NCBI GenBank assembly: GCA_028023455.1
Contig: JAQFVV010000556.1
Location: 126,001-190,000 of the forward strand
From: Epiperipatus broadwayi
Taxonomy: Eukaryota; Onychophora; Udeonychophora; Euonychophora; Peripatidae
Direction of reading: 5' to 3'
DNA length: 64,000 bases
Shown: positions 25,214 through 36,779 of the stretch, one piece after another
How the letters are laid out: every line of letters begins with the position of its first letter
Position numbering within the stretch: the stretch's first letter is position 1
Made by a program: the position numbers and the translations under genes
Notes under the pieces: generated by a model
The model's database searches: none
What the model saw: only the letters and a program-made list of their open reading frames with translations
Told to the model about the DNA's origin: nothing

Positions 25214-26613
25214 CTAGAAACAATACGGACCCGACCTTAGTTATATGATAAGGAAAAAGAAAGATCGTTAGTTAGTTAGTTAATAAATTAAATATTACAG
25301 CAAATAAAGAGTAGGCTTGAACTCACCTGGCACAAAATTTTATCTCTGACTTGAAGCAACTGTATTTTTTTAAAACATTTTTTTTCTCACTAACTATTGG
25401 GAAATGAAGCAATGGATTGGGAAGTCTGATCCATACTTCACAGCCTTCTATAGACTTAACGAATATTGTAGACCTGAATTAAGTTTATAGTCCAGTATCA
25501 GCAGGGTTTTGCATTAAAGCTAAAACTAATACATTTATTTTGCTTACTTAACAGTATTTAAATTTGTATTTGCATTAAAATATTTTCTTTTAAAATAAAC
25601 TCCGTTAAGATTAAAGTGCTATTGAAATTTACTTGTAAAACTTATTAATCAAACATATATAAACATCAAGCATATATATATATATATATATATATATGAT
25701 TTAATGAAAAATTCTGTTGAACTAAAAGGTTATTTTATTAAAAAGAAATAAGATATTTTTCTCTTAATTTTGTCATTTATAGTTTGTTAAAATATGGCGT
25801 ATGATTTTATTTTAAGATAAGCCTGCCAACATTTCTAAAGGAATGGTTTGTTTAATTAGTTAGTCCATTCAAGGCAATTAAAGATGCCCTTTTAATTAAA
25901 TAAAATTCAAACTTAAATGCACAATTTGATAAAAAGAAAGTTTATTTTTAGTTAAAACTTACTTCAAAACAAAGTAGTGTGGGGGGGCTTATCAAGGTCT
26001 AAAATCATATGCAAAACAATAGAAGGGTAGCTCTTAGAAAAGGTATAAAAAGGAAAGGAGAACAAAAGACAGAGTCTTTCTCTGATTCTTTTGTTGATTC
26101 ATGCAGATCCTGTGCTTTGCTTTGATAAGAAATCTTACTTATAAAAGCAATTAAATATTGTTCCTGAATTAGGCAGATTTTGCTGTTCAACTAATTCGTA
26201 TTTTGTTCCGAACTTATTCAGATTTTGTGCGTGAAGATTCAGAGTTGGTGCTTTAAAGTGATCCTAGTTTTGTGGAAAAATTCCTATTCTAAGTTTCAAC
26301 ATGTGACGAGTTAAAAGCTATATTAATTTGATGGAAAGGACCATGATTGGTGGCTAAGCAAACAGGCTTGCCTGCCGCCAGGGTCCTATGTCCATCAAAA
26401 TGCCTAACCTGCCCAACCATCTATAAATGTGAACTGTCAGCCATGTGTGTGCCTTAGTCTTAAAATGCTGCCTACTTCAAATTCATTTGTCTGGACAAAT
26501 ATCTCTCTATGGACATATCAAGCCACAAACATCGAGGGAACTGGACCAAGGAAGCCCAACGGGTAACCATATGTCTCCTCATGAACGATTTATTACTTTA
26601 TCTTTTGATAAAT

Positions 26614-26628
26614 ACCTTTCTTAACTGT
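26614..26628 (+). repeat. 15-bp target-site duplication, left
   Basis: ACCTTTCTTAACTGT; the identical 15-mer is at 27142-27156 and occurs once, uninterrupted, in copy A at 18009-18023 (the empty site). Confidence 0.9.
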
Positions 26629-27141
26629 ATTTTTATATTGGACTATTTCCATCATCTAATATGTGTGTTGAATGTCTTTAGAAAAGTTTAATTTTTAGTT
26701 AAATATTCCAAATGCATTCAACTGTTAGTAATATCACAGCAAACAGGTTAGTATATGCACCAACTGTTAGTAATATCACAGCAAACAAATGTTAATAATA
26801 TCACAGCAAACAGGTTAGTATATGCACTAACTGTTAGTAATATCACAGCAAACAGGTTAGTATACGCACAACGTTTCGAGAGGTATTTTTCTCCCCTCTT
26901 CTTCAGGTGTTGCTGGCCTGACCAGTGACAGTACTAGCATGGGATTTTTGCTGTGATATTACTAACAGTTGGTGCATATACTAACCTGTTTGCTGTGATA
27001 TTACTAACAGTTGAATGCATTTGGAATATTTAACTAAAAATTAAACTTTTCTAAAGACATTCAACACACATATTAGATGATGGAAATAGTCCAATATAAA
27101 AATACAGCTAGAACACCATCATCACAAACCTTCAGAAAAAC
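26629..27141 (-). mobile_element. 513-bp fold-back retroelement-like insertion
   Basis: Bounded by a perfect 15-bp duplication, with the empty site preserved in copy A. The arms (26634-26760 and 26958-27100) are inverted copies. They end in TGATGGAAATAGTCCAATAT, a tail also found at 43255-43280 and, diverged, at 34966-34985. Read on the minus strand, the middle contains CAGCAACACCTGAAGAAG followed 21 bases later by CGAAACGTTG, shared with the tRNA-derived SINE at 34.7 kb. A ~41-bp unit with TTAGTAATATCACAGCAAAC is repeated in tandem. Likely a 5'-inverted, non-autonomous retroposon. Confidence 0.8.
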
Positions 27142-27156
27142 ACCTTTCTTAACTGT
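27142..27156 (+). repeat. 15-bp target-site duplication, right
   Basis: Second copy of ACCTTTCTTAACTGT, continuing into TTCATTTAATGATATATA exactly as in uninterrupted copy A. Confidence 0.9.
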
Positions 27157-27942
27157 TTCATTTAATGATATATATAATGTAACTGTTTTCTATTATACTA
27201 ATATTAGATGTATATTTAATTTTTGTGTGATCATGTATTTATATTTAACCTTTTCCCTCTTCGTTATTCCTCATTTAAAATGCATATAAATGTTTTCTTG
27301 TTTTTTTATTTGTGGTTTAACTTATTTTTTATTTTACCACTTACCAATTTAAATGATATATGTTATCTTAACAATAATTAATTTTCCTTTTTTTTACCTG
27401 CCAACTTGGTCTCGTCGATAACACCTAATATTTGAACCACAAAATGTTATGTAATTGCCCTCTACCTTATTGTAATGTCATATTTATAATCAATCAGGGG
27501 AATAGCGAAGATAATTAAAACCATTCAAATATTTACAATTTACATTTTATTAAATTATATTATTGAATCTAAAAGCTCGAGTCTTATAATATTATTTCAA
27601 TTTCTTATTAGCTTAATCTTTTATTTTACTTATCCAATGATCCAGGCACGCACAAACACATTTCATATTATACATATTTTTATGCACATTTAACTTAGTT
27701 AGTCCCATAAGTGTTCTCGTCCATGCCTCTCCCTGATGCTAAGCTTTGGGCCAGGTAAAAAAATAATTTTTTCATGTCTCAGATAATGTTGTTGGTTCGT
27801 AATTAGACTCGAGAATAGGAGAATAGGGCAGAGGTCATAGTATTCTTGATTTAATATCTTGCATATGGTTGGCCTTGAGGTACTTTTGCCTAGTATTCGA
27901 ACTGGGTTAAACCAACATACATCATCTGACCGGTACAATATA

Positions 27943-30060
27943 TCCATTGCTATTCAAAAGTCTTACCATTGCACAACAAAGCACATACCACAATAAATAA
28001 ATAAAAATGAACCAAATAACAATAACAACAATTAACAACAATAAGAACCTATATACAAATTCTTACATAAAACCAAATCAAAGAGATTTTTTTAAACCTA
28101 AATGGCACTTTAATTGAAAGGATGGATGTTTTTCATTCTTTACAATATATATATAGTAATTTTTCACTATTGATAATAATGAAATTTGAAAATTAATTTT
28201 TGTTTAGGGGAACAAAGACAACTAATGGGCAACCATGTACATGATGGAGTGACTAAACAATTTTATTTTTAATTGTCTAATTTATATACCTATAAGAAAT
28301 GATCAAATTGAACACACTTAAAAACAAGTCTTAATTATATTTCCTAATTGCTACCTCCCTCCACCTTAATATTATTATTAAGTGACAAAATAGATAATCA
28401 ACTTGGACTTCCAATGACAAATAAAAAACAACAAAATTATTAACAATAACTTTAATTAACAAATAAAATAATTAAAATAAAAATTTCACATATTTATATT
28501 TAAAATTATTTGAAGAGCATGCATGAGAAGGAAAATTTTTGTGGCATTATAACAATTCATCAAGAAAAGGTAATAGAAAGTTCTTTTAATTACCTTGATG
28601 CCTTTATCACCTCATGTATATTTCTGTCTCCATTAATGGAGATGTATAGTCATTAAAATAATTAATTTTAAATATCTTCTAGCAATATTAACATTTTAAC
28701 TTTTTTTGATTCATTTCATGGTAGTTTCCTTATGAGAGTTTCTATTGTAATTTTCTTTATGAGAGTTTCCCAGACATTTAGAGCATTGAAATAAGTAGAT
28801 TTACAAATTAATTCATAGCAGAATATTTCTATGTGATAATCAATTTAGATGACATGTTTTATTCTTATAGAAAAAAATGTCACATATTTAGCTTCAACAT
28901 TAGATAATAATAAACAGATGAGACAGGATCAAAGTTAAGACATCCCATTGTTTACAGATCCATAGTCAGATACACCATTGGAAAGGCCAGGGAAAGGATT
29001 CTTGAGTTTTTTACTCCAGAAATTGCATAATTTTTACTTATATAATCATTACAATTTTACTGACTTTTATCCAGTAAGTGTCATGATGAAGAAGAAACAA
29101 TATTTGCCAACTTTTCATTGGAAATACAGTTGATTGAAGAAGCTTCACTTGAATCCTGTGGAAATATTTTTTAAAAAAAAAATAACAATTCTTTATTTCA
29201 AAATAAAAATTCTAATATATTTTACTTTTAACAATTATTATTATTTTCAAAACACATTAATTATTTACACATGACTTTTAATATTCTGTAATAAGTAATA
29301 AAGAAAAATATTCACATAAAAGCCTCTCCTGTAAACTTGTCCATGAGAGTTACAATATATATATATTGAATTAAATATTTTCATGGATTGTTATTATAAT
29401 AAAAAATGGAAATGAAAGATAATATCCATGTAAATAGAAAATAACCTTTAACCTTTGATGTTATCAAGAAGTTATCAATTACTACTAGTTGAAGCATACT
29501 ATTTTTATTAATTTATAATCTATAAGAAATAGTACAAAACATCATTATGTAACAGCTAACCATATATTTCAAATATTATTACATAAAAGCTTTTTTTGGA
29601 AAATATTTTTGCCATTCTCAATGTAAATATAATCTGTTTTAATCTGTAATTTACATTATATACATAATGACATTACCAATTTTATATATAAATTAATCAC
29701 AATCGCTAATAATAATATAATTATGCTAAAACAATCAAAGTACTTTCATATATATATATATATAGTTAAAAAACTTAACTAGTATATGTGTTTATATTGA
29801 AAAACTTAAAAGTCAATTAACTACCGCAAATTATATAAAGTAATTTTTTATGCTTGTAAAATTACAATAAAAAATAATAAAAAGATATCTGGTGACTGGA
29901 AATTAAAAATGAAATAGGAAAATTATATTCTTCAAATTTTTATAGATGAAAAATATGATATATTAAATAAAAATATTTATTAAATTTAAATTTTTAAAAA
30001 AATATATTAAAAAATTATTAATAAAAATAAATAAATGGGAAGACTTCAATATATTTTTAT
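27943..30060. other. AT-rich DNA, no gene seen
   Basis: No coding signature; scattered (AT)n runs near 28145, 29357 and 29750. Confidence 0.6.
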
Positions 30061-30121
30061 ATAATTACAGGAACAAATTGAATCATCATATAATTATTAA
30101 ATACATAAAAAATGGACATGG

Positions 30122-31460
30122 ATGTTAAATAAATATTGGACAAAAAATTTGAATTGTAATTTTAAAGACCAACAATTTTATAAGTTCATAGGTTATAATG
30201 AGGAGCAGCAGAATAATTTCATTTATCTAATGACAATTAAATTTTCTAAAGAACAAAACATGTTATTGAATAAAGGACCATCTTTTACACCTATAATAGA
30301 TAAAGATATTAATAAGAAGATTGTTCCTGATATTGAATTAGCAAATATATCAGTTGATGATAAAAAGAAAATTAATTGTTTATTAAATAAAGACTTATAT
30401 GAAAAGAAAATTATTTATAAGGATTATAAATATGGGAGTCTTGTTACTAATATTAAGAAGATCTGTGATTATGAAAGGATTGCTATTTGTGAAGAAAATA
30501 AAGGAAATAGATTTGTTGCCATGTATTATAAGGATTATATTGACAGAATAGAAGATGAAATAAATAAAGAAGGATATAGTAAATTATTAAAAGATCTTAC
30601 TTCGGGGATAAAAAACAAATATTTAAAATTACTCAATAAAATGAAAGATTATAAAATTATAGATATAAAAGAATATAAATTATTGTATCCTTCTTATGAA
30701 AATCCATATATTTTTATAACGGTTAAAACTCATAAAAATAATAGCCCATTTGAGGCTGTTGTTTAACTTTAGTAATTTTATTTTACAAAAGTTTTGTAAG
30801 TATATAAATAAATGGATAACAGATATTTTAGGATATGGTGAATATTCTTTAAAGGATTCCAATTATATTATTGATAAATTAAATAATATAAAATTAAATA
30901 GGAATCAAAATATTTTCACAATGGATATTGAAAAAAATTATCCAAATATTCCAAGACTTAAAAGTATATAGATATATTAATAAAAAATTTAAGTAAATAT
31001 ATAAATGATATAAACATAATAAATATTATTGAAGAGGGTTTAAAATTAATGCACAATAGTTTATATTTTAAATATAATAATGAATTTTGGAATATAAATG
31101 AGGGGTGGGTTGTGTAATTAGTGGCTTAATATCATCAATATTTATAAATGAATTAAAAAATATTGTAATTAAAAAAAGGGTAATTAGTCAAGAAATAATA
31201 CATTTTTTCTAGATATGTTGATGATATTTTAATTATTGGTAATAAAAGAGCAATGAATAAATATTTACAATGAGTTTAATAATATATATATAATTAAATT
31301 TACTAAAGTAGAGTTTAAAGATAAGATTAAATATTTAGGTATAGAAATTAATATAAATAAAGATAATAAAATTATTTTAACAGAACGTAAATTAAGAAAA
31401 ATTATTTATGTAGATTCACAACAAACATGGGCGCAAAAATTACAGTTATTAAAAATTTTA
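30122..31460 (+). pseudogene. PLE-2 reverse transcriptase
   Basis: 30122-30766 is the long N-terminal part with a helix-rich Lys/Asn region and FITVKTHKNNSPFEAVV, the K-T/V-H-K block typical of PLEs. 30750-30971 continues with KWITDILGYGEYSLKDS and TMDIEKNYPNIP (first catalytic Asp region). Further pieces hold FSRYVDDILIIGNKRA near 31210 (catalytic Asp pair) and FKDKIKYLGIEIN near 31315. At least four frame breaks. The N terminus is better preserved than in PLE-1. Confidence 0.83.
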
Positions 31461-31594
31461 AATATAGGAATGCTAAATATAATATAAAAGTGTAACTCAA
31501 GTGCAAAAGAATCAATTTATTAAATTATATAAAGATTATAGTTATAATCCTAAAACTATTAACAATATATTTTTTTAATTCTAAAAATTCTATA

Positions 31595-32083
31595 GTGGAT
31601 GATAAAATTTTTGAGTATAATAATGATATTGATAATAGTAATAATGAATCAAATAAGAAATGGATTAAACTTTCATATTATTCTAGGATTTATAATACAT
31701 TAAGATATAACAAAAATTATATTGAAAAGAATATAAATATTGGCTTGTCAAATAGTAAAAATCTTGATCAATTAATAGGGAATTATAGGTTAAGGGATGA
31801 TATGTGGTACAAAAAATGAATTGTATATAAAATTACATGTGAAATTTGTAAAATGATTTACTTTGGGCATATTGGAAAACAATTAGAGGTAAAAGCCAAA
31901 GAACATAATAATGCAATTAATACAAGAAATGATAAATCTGCATTATATATTCATTACTTGAAATATGGGCATAGAATATATGCTACAAAAAGTATTATAA
32001 ATGTCAAAGATTCAAAAAGAAGACAAATATATGAAACATACGATATTAAAAATAATTTGAATAATTGTATGAATATTGGTTGA
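31595..32083 (+). pseudogene. PLE-2 GIY-YIG endonuclease region
   Basis: 31595-31819 is the linker. 31820-32083 holds YKITCEICKMIYFGHIGKQLEVKAKEH, a GIY-YIG core preceded by a C-x2-C pair, then ALYIHYLKYGHRI. The nuclease Arg position reads Lys (EVKAKEH), and one stop separates linker and nuclease. Confidence 0.78.
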
Positions 32084-33640
32084 TTAAAATATTGAATGGA
32101 AAATTATTTAAGATGATATATATAATTGTATGGAAAAAAATGTATGTAATATTTATCTAATGTATAGTTGTAATATAGTCAGTTATTTATAATTACTGAA
32201 TTTATATATGAAGGTTTTGATTTGTATTATTATTGTTTGTTTTAATTCCATTATTGGACACTGGGTGGTTTTATGACTGAGATAATTCATCAACATTAAA
32301 TATATTAGTAACATTTAAAAAGGACACCAAAGCAGGTGCTGAAAATGGCTTTTAATGTATAAAATTATTATTCATTATATAGCTGTTGAAAAGAATTTAT
32401 TATTATTTTCTGATTATTATATATTGTATATTTCTTATATGTTGCAATAATTGTTAATAATACATTTTACTTTTGTTAAGTTTATAAGTATTTTGATTAC
32501 TATATCATAATTTTATTATTAATGATTCTGTAATGTAAATTAAGAGTTAAAATAGATTATCTTTATATTGAGTAGGGCAAAAAATGTTTTCCAAAAAAAG
32601 TTTTTAGATAGTAATATATATTATAAATATATGGTTAGCTCTTTTTATAATATTTTGTATTGTTTATTTACAAATAATAAATATATATAAAGTAAATAGA
32701 TATTTTATTTCAGAGAGTGGAAGTACAATATCACTGTTATTAAATAGATTGCTTTTATTATTAATATTAATAAGCAATTATATATATATATAATCAAGCC
32801 AAATAAAAAATTATTTAATTTCATTTTCTAAAAAATACCCTTATCAAGAGCATTAATCATATATGTGAAATAAGCATCAAATCAGTTTATGAAGCTGAAT
32901 GAGAAATAATATTTAAAATTATACTTACTATCTAGTTTACAATAAATTATGAAAATTAACTATATTTATATAGAGATAATAATAACATACCTCATAGTAG
33001 TAAAAAAAATGTTAGTAATATATTGGATAAAATAATTTCAAACTTTTTTGGTTGTTATATGTCTGCAGTGCAATAATTATTCAATCTTATGTAAGGTGTT
33101 GTTTTAAAATACATGCATAGGGAGAAAAGGTGGTCAGAATTTCTGTCCTAGTGGATAGCTATGATATGTTGGAGATAATGAGGGATGCAATGGTAAAAAT
33201 TAAATATGATGATAAAGAATATAAAGATAAATCTTTTATTAAAGTAAAAGTCAAATCACTGATTAGAACTGAAGTTTTGCTCATAAACAACATTTTATAA
33301 TTAACTCTAAATGTTAAGAGGATAAAATAAATTCGATAACATGTGGCACCCTATAGTCAGCTATCATCTGTCATGAGTTATTGCTTAGACATTGTACTTA
33401 TTGTTTAATTATCTTCACTTGTCTTTGAATAGGGAATTTACATAATTAACTTTAGGTAATATATATATATATAGTGTACATATTAATTATTTCACTATAA
33501 TCGTATGAAGAATTTTTTTTTGTAATCCTGTATAGTATTCATTTCTATCATTTGTATAGTTTTTTTTTTATTTGTTTGTTTATTAGTTGTTGTTTTTTAG
33601 ACCTTTTCTTAGCATAGTTTAGAAATTCTTTCCCAATCCT
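32084..33640. other. AT-rich DNA, no gene seen
   Basis: No ORF or repeat of note; probably intron or intergenic DNA before the exon at 33655. Confidence 0.5.
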
Positions 33641-33654
33641 TATCTTTTTTTCAG

Positions 33655-33855
33655 CCTGGTCTTAAGCAAACTGAGATCGATCGCCTGCAGTCAAATCTTA
33701 AAGCTCAGGCCCAGAAGTATCAGCTAGAAGTTAATAATCTTCAGTCTCAGCTTATTCAGACAGACATGAGCATGGCAGAGTTCAAGAAAGAAGCTGATGA
33801 GTATTACCAACAGCTGATGCAGAAAAATTCCGAGATCACTTCTTTGAACAATGAG
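33655..33855 (+). CDS. Probable internal exon of a coiled-coil protein
   Basis: A 201-bp (67-codon) island of normal codon use in AT-rich DNA. It is preceded by a pyrimidine-rich TCTTTTTTTCAG acceptor and followed by GTAAAA, and starts and ends in phase 0. The encoded peptide (QTEIDRLQSNLKAQAQKYQL..., ending ITSLNNE) is charged, Gln/Leu/Lys-rich and shows heptad-like spacing over its whole length. It is therefore coiled coil, as in Golgi tethers, motor adaptors or structural proteins. The family was not recognised. The ORF begun at Met 33766 is only the second half. Other exons must lie outside the window except perhaps 42575-42658. Confidence 0.75.
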
Positions 33856-33959
33856 GTAAAAATTAAATCAACTGAGCTCAGTCAAGGAAAGGAAGTGTTT
33901 GACTATACTGTACCAAAAAAAAAAAGAAAAGATTCTTTTATATTTTATTAATTCTTTTA

Positions 33960-34700
33960 AAAAAAATAAAAATAATGGTGTGTGTGTGCGCTTACTTTAC
34001 TGGTTCTTATAAGTTTTTGCTAACGGTCTCTATAGCCAATCAGAAATAGTTTTTATTATTATTTTATATATTTTTATAGTATGTATATGCAAAATTTATT
34101 ATAAAGAAATGATCTCAATACATATATATAATACATTGCTGGATTTTTGGCAATACTTTACAAAAATAAAATTATTTTATATTTTATTAAAACTTTAAGA
34201 AAAATTTAATATTTATGTGTGTGGGGCTGTTTTAAATAATCTTTATAATTGCATGATTTGTGATTTCTAAAAGTTTTTGGCATCGGATTCTATGGTTAAT
34301 AAAGTGCAATATTTAAAATACAGGCATTCTTCATATATCTGAAGCTTAATTGTAAATATTTTACAGTATAGTATATCCCAAATGTATTATTAAGAAATGG
34401 TTTCAATACATTTATATATAAAGCACTGCTTTATAAAAGTTTTCAGCTGTTTTTATTTCATTTACATGCATTGTGATATCTAATTTTTTTTAGCCGATAT
34501 TTATTAATCAGTCTTAATATATTCTTATTAATTTTAATGTAAACAGAACGCAACTCATATATATATATATATACGCGCCAAAATACTCGTATTTATAGAT
34601 GATCTAATCAGAATTTTTAAAACCATAAATTCATTTAAGTCTACCTTATCGGTATTTGCTTGTATTGGAAAACAAATTGAAAAATTAAAAAAAAAATTTG
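33960..34700. other. Presumed intron, no other feature
   Basis: AT-rich DNA following the donor at 33856, with a short GT run near 33975 and (AT)n near 34557. Confidence 0.5.
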
Positions 34701-34717
34701 AAGGAATCAGGAAGATT

Positions 34718-34995
34718 TGAATAGCTCAGTTGGTAGAGTTTGCCTTAAATTCAATATTCAAGAATCTAAAGGTGCAAGTTCAACTTCTAAGTGAATATTG
34801 TCATTGTGCATATAGGCCAGCAACACCTGAAGAAGAATGGAGAATAATACTACTCGAAACGTTGTGTGATTACTAGTCTGTATTATCTACTTGTACAAGT
34901 TGTTTGTACTTGGAAAGTTTAAATAAAGTTTAAAATTTTCTATACATTCAACATTCACTCATAAATGATGAAAATAGTCCAACATATCACATCTT
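34718..34995 (+). mobile_element. tRNA-derived SINE
   Basis: Begins with a near-perfect Pol III box A, TAGCTCAGTTGGTAGAG, followed ~45 bases on by a weaker box B, AAGTTCAACTTC. The body has CAGCAACACCTGAAGAAG and CGAAACGTTGTGTG, a conserved-looking central domain shared with the insertion at 26629-27141. The tail resembles TGATGAAAATAGTCCAACAT. SINEs are transcribed by Pol III and copied by a partner LINE or PLE. The partner is not identified. Confidence 0.75.
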
Positions 34996-35290
34996 GAAAA
35001 ACTAAAGCTTTCAAAAAATAAAATAAAAATATCAATCATATCATTTAGAAAGATTAATATAGAACAAACTAGAACTTTGAACAAAATAAAAATGAAAAAA
35101 AAATCAAGAAAACTCGTTAGATTTGAATTGCTTAAGTAATGCATCTTATGGACAATAGATACTCTAAAATAGTGTTTCAAGATATGGAAAGAGAAACTCA
35201 GGAAAAACAAAAATGAATATAAATTGATAAACTGTATATATATATGAAAAGAAAGTTACTGTTAACACTAACTGAAATAATTATAGAAAA

Positions 35291-35438
35291 TATACAAACC
35301 ATTATACAATTACAAATATCCAGTAACGCCCTCTGTTTAAAAATCTATATCTCAATAATAGATATAATAATATAATAGATATAGATTTTTAAACAGAGGG
35401 CATTACTGGATATTTGTAATTGTATAATGGTTTGTATA
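35291..35438. mobile_element. Palindromic MITE, ~148 bp
   Basis: Two ~68-bp arms (35291-35359 and 35371-35438) are almost perfectly complementary, from TATACAAACCATTATACAAT inward to TAAAAATCTATATCT. Only one or two mismatches are seen (e.g. AACGCC/GGCATT). Bordering TA dinucleotides suggest a Tc1/mariner-type MITE, but this is inference. Confidence 0.75.
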
Positions 35439-36024
35439 TATATATATTACTATCGCTGCTCCTTTTTAATCCTAAAATATGTTAGTATATATTAGAAAAA
35501 TAAATGATTCCTGCTATGTATTTCAACTAAACCATTATTTTTCCCCCTCATAGTAATTTCTGGATATATAAGATTGGCATATAAGTAAAGTTAAAAAGAA
35601 AGAAGGCAAGTTTATAAAAACTAATTGTTATACCTGAGTTTTAATAAAGTTTAAAGTCTATACCTGAACTTAAAAAGAAATGCAATAATATCTAATATAA
35701 TAAAGAATGCTTTATAATTATTCTTCATTTATTGAAAATACACACTTGTTAAAAAAAAAATTTGACATTTTAAAGTATATTTATAAAGTTAGGAAAACTG
35801 TCTTTAAATAATCCATTTTAAAGATCTCTCCAATACCCTCCCTCCTCCAGAAATAGTCATATTAGGTAAGGTTAGTCGACTATCAAGTAATCAAAGTTTT
35901 TTAATTTTTTCTATTCTATCTATATTGATCTATCAATTCACTGTTCAACATTGGATAGATAGTTGATTTGGCTATAGGCCAGCTACATGAAAAAAGTTTT
36001 AAGCCTGATTGAAATCAATAAATT

Positions 36025-36100
36025 TTTTCAGAATGGAATTTCAAATCCAGATCTTGGATATAGGATATACTCTTAAACTATAAGGCTCTCATGTATATGT
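36025..36100 (-). repeat. tRNA-like SINE head, decayed
   Basis: On the minus strand it contains CTGGATTTGAAATTCC, a box B-like segment, and a plausible upstream arm. Weak; body not followed. Confidence 0.35.
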
Positions 36101-36398
36101 ATATCAATGGTATTATAATTTATATTAATGTAAACAATATATAGTTCTTATTTAAATTACTGACAATCATTTTGTATCATACAATATATTGAACTAGTTA
36201 TCATAGGTTAGATTAATAAGTTTATACAATTTAGCCAAGAGAGGGAAAAAAGGCTATGGAAAAGAGAGTATTAAAAAAAAATCACATATTCAATAAGAGA
36301 AAAAAAAATTGAACAAATATGATCAGATTAGAATTATTATTAAAATGAAAAAAATAATCATTGGATGACTTTATTGTTTAAAAATTCATAAGAAGTTT

Positions 36399-36468
36399 GA
36401 GTGCTGAGCCAACTGGAATTGATCCAAGGATCTTACATTGCAGAGTCTGAGATTCTACCATTGCACAA
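36399..36468 (-). repeat. tRNA-like segment, decayed
   Basis: The minus strand reads like a degenerate tRNA: GTGCAATGGTAGAATCTC (box A-like), then CTTGGATCAATTCCAG (box B-like) at normal spacing. It is probably a SINE head rather than a working tRNA, because no complete acceptor stem could be formed. Confidence 0.45.
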
Positions 36469-36779
36469 AATTATGAAGGAAGGAATTATTACTAATTTAG
36501 TATAATAATTCAACTCATGAAATATGATTATTCAAAATTAAAACTAGCATTAATAAGTATAATATTTTAAAAAAATGTACATATTAAGTTAAGAAAATGT
36601 CTTTCAACAGGGTCATTTTTTTTTAAAGTTTTGAATTATTTACAGTTTTAAGGATTAAAACCAATTTACTGTTATAATGAAAATGAAATAAAAGTAATTA
36701 AAATGCTATAAACAATATTAGTTTAATTCTAAGGCAGTATGTAATTTTGTTTATACTTTATGTTTCTTATATATGTAAG

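Larger units (their letters stand above)
25406..27942 (+). repeat. R2 repeat, copy C, split by an insertion
   Basis: Same order as copy A from the GAAGCAATGG hairpin to CATCATCTG. It differs in two ways: it lacks ~150 bp present in A (18295-18447, joined here at ~27429), and it carries the 513-bp insertion at 26629-27141. Confidence 0.8.
30122..32083 (+). mobile_element. Penelope-like retroelement PLE-2, very AT-rich
   Basis: Plus-strand RT followed by a GIY-YIG domain, in four open pieces joined by stops and frameshifts. Base use is extreme: the protein is Lys/Asn/Ile-rich with nearly all codons ending in A or T, unlike PLE-1, so the two belong to different lineages or have had different mutational histories. 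No inverted or direct long terminal repeat was recognised around it. Confidence 0.82.

Noticed and set aside
26880-26945. CUGAAGA...CGAAAC in the 513-bp insertion and the 34.7-kb SINE read as a hammerhead ribozyme
   Set aside because: The core letters fit CUGANGA and GAAA, but an extra C lies between the stem II helix (AGAGG/CCTCT) and GAAA, and no stem I partner adjacent to a cleavage triplet could be found. More likely a SINE central domain.
16802-27942. R2 copies A and C as the LTR pair of gypsy element B
   Set aside because: They are direct repeats around pol, but the ends are not TG...CA, no primer-binding site or polypurine tract adjoins them, and an inverted third copy lies between A and pol.
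36399-36468. Functional tRNA gene
   Set aside because: Box A- and B-like segments are present, but no full cloverleaf with an acceptor stem can be drawn; treated as a SINE head.
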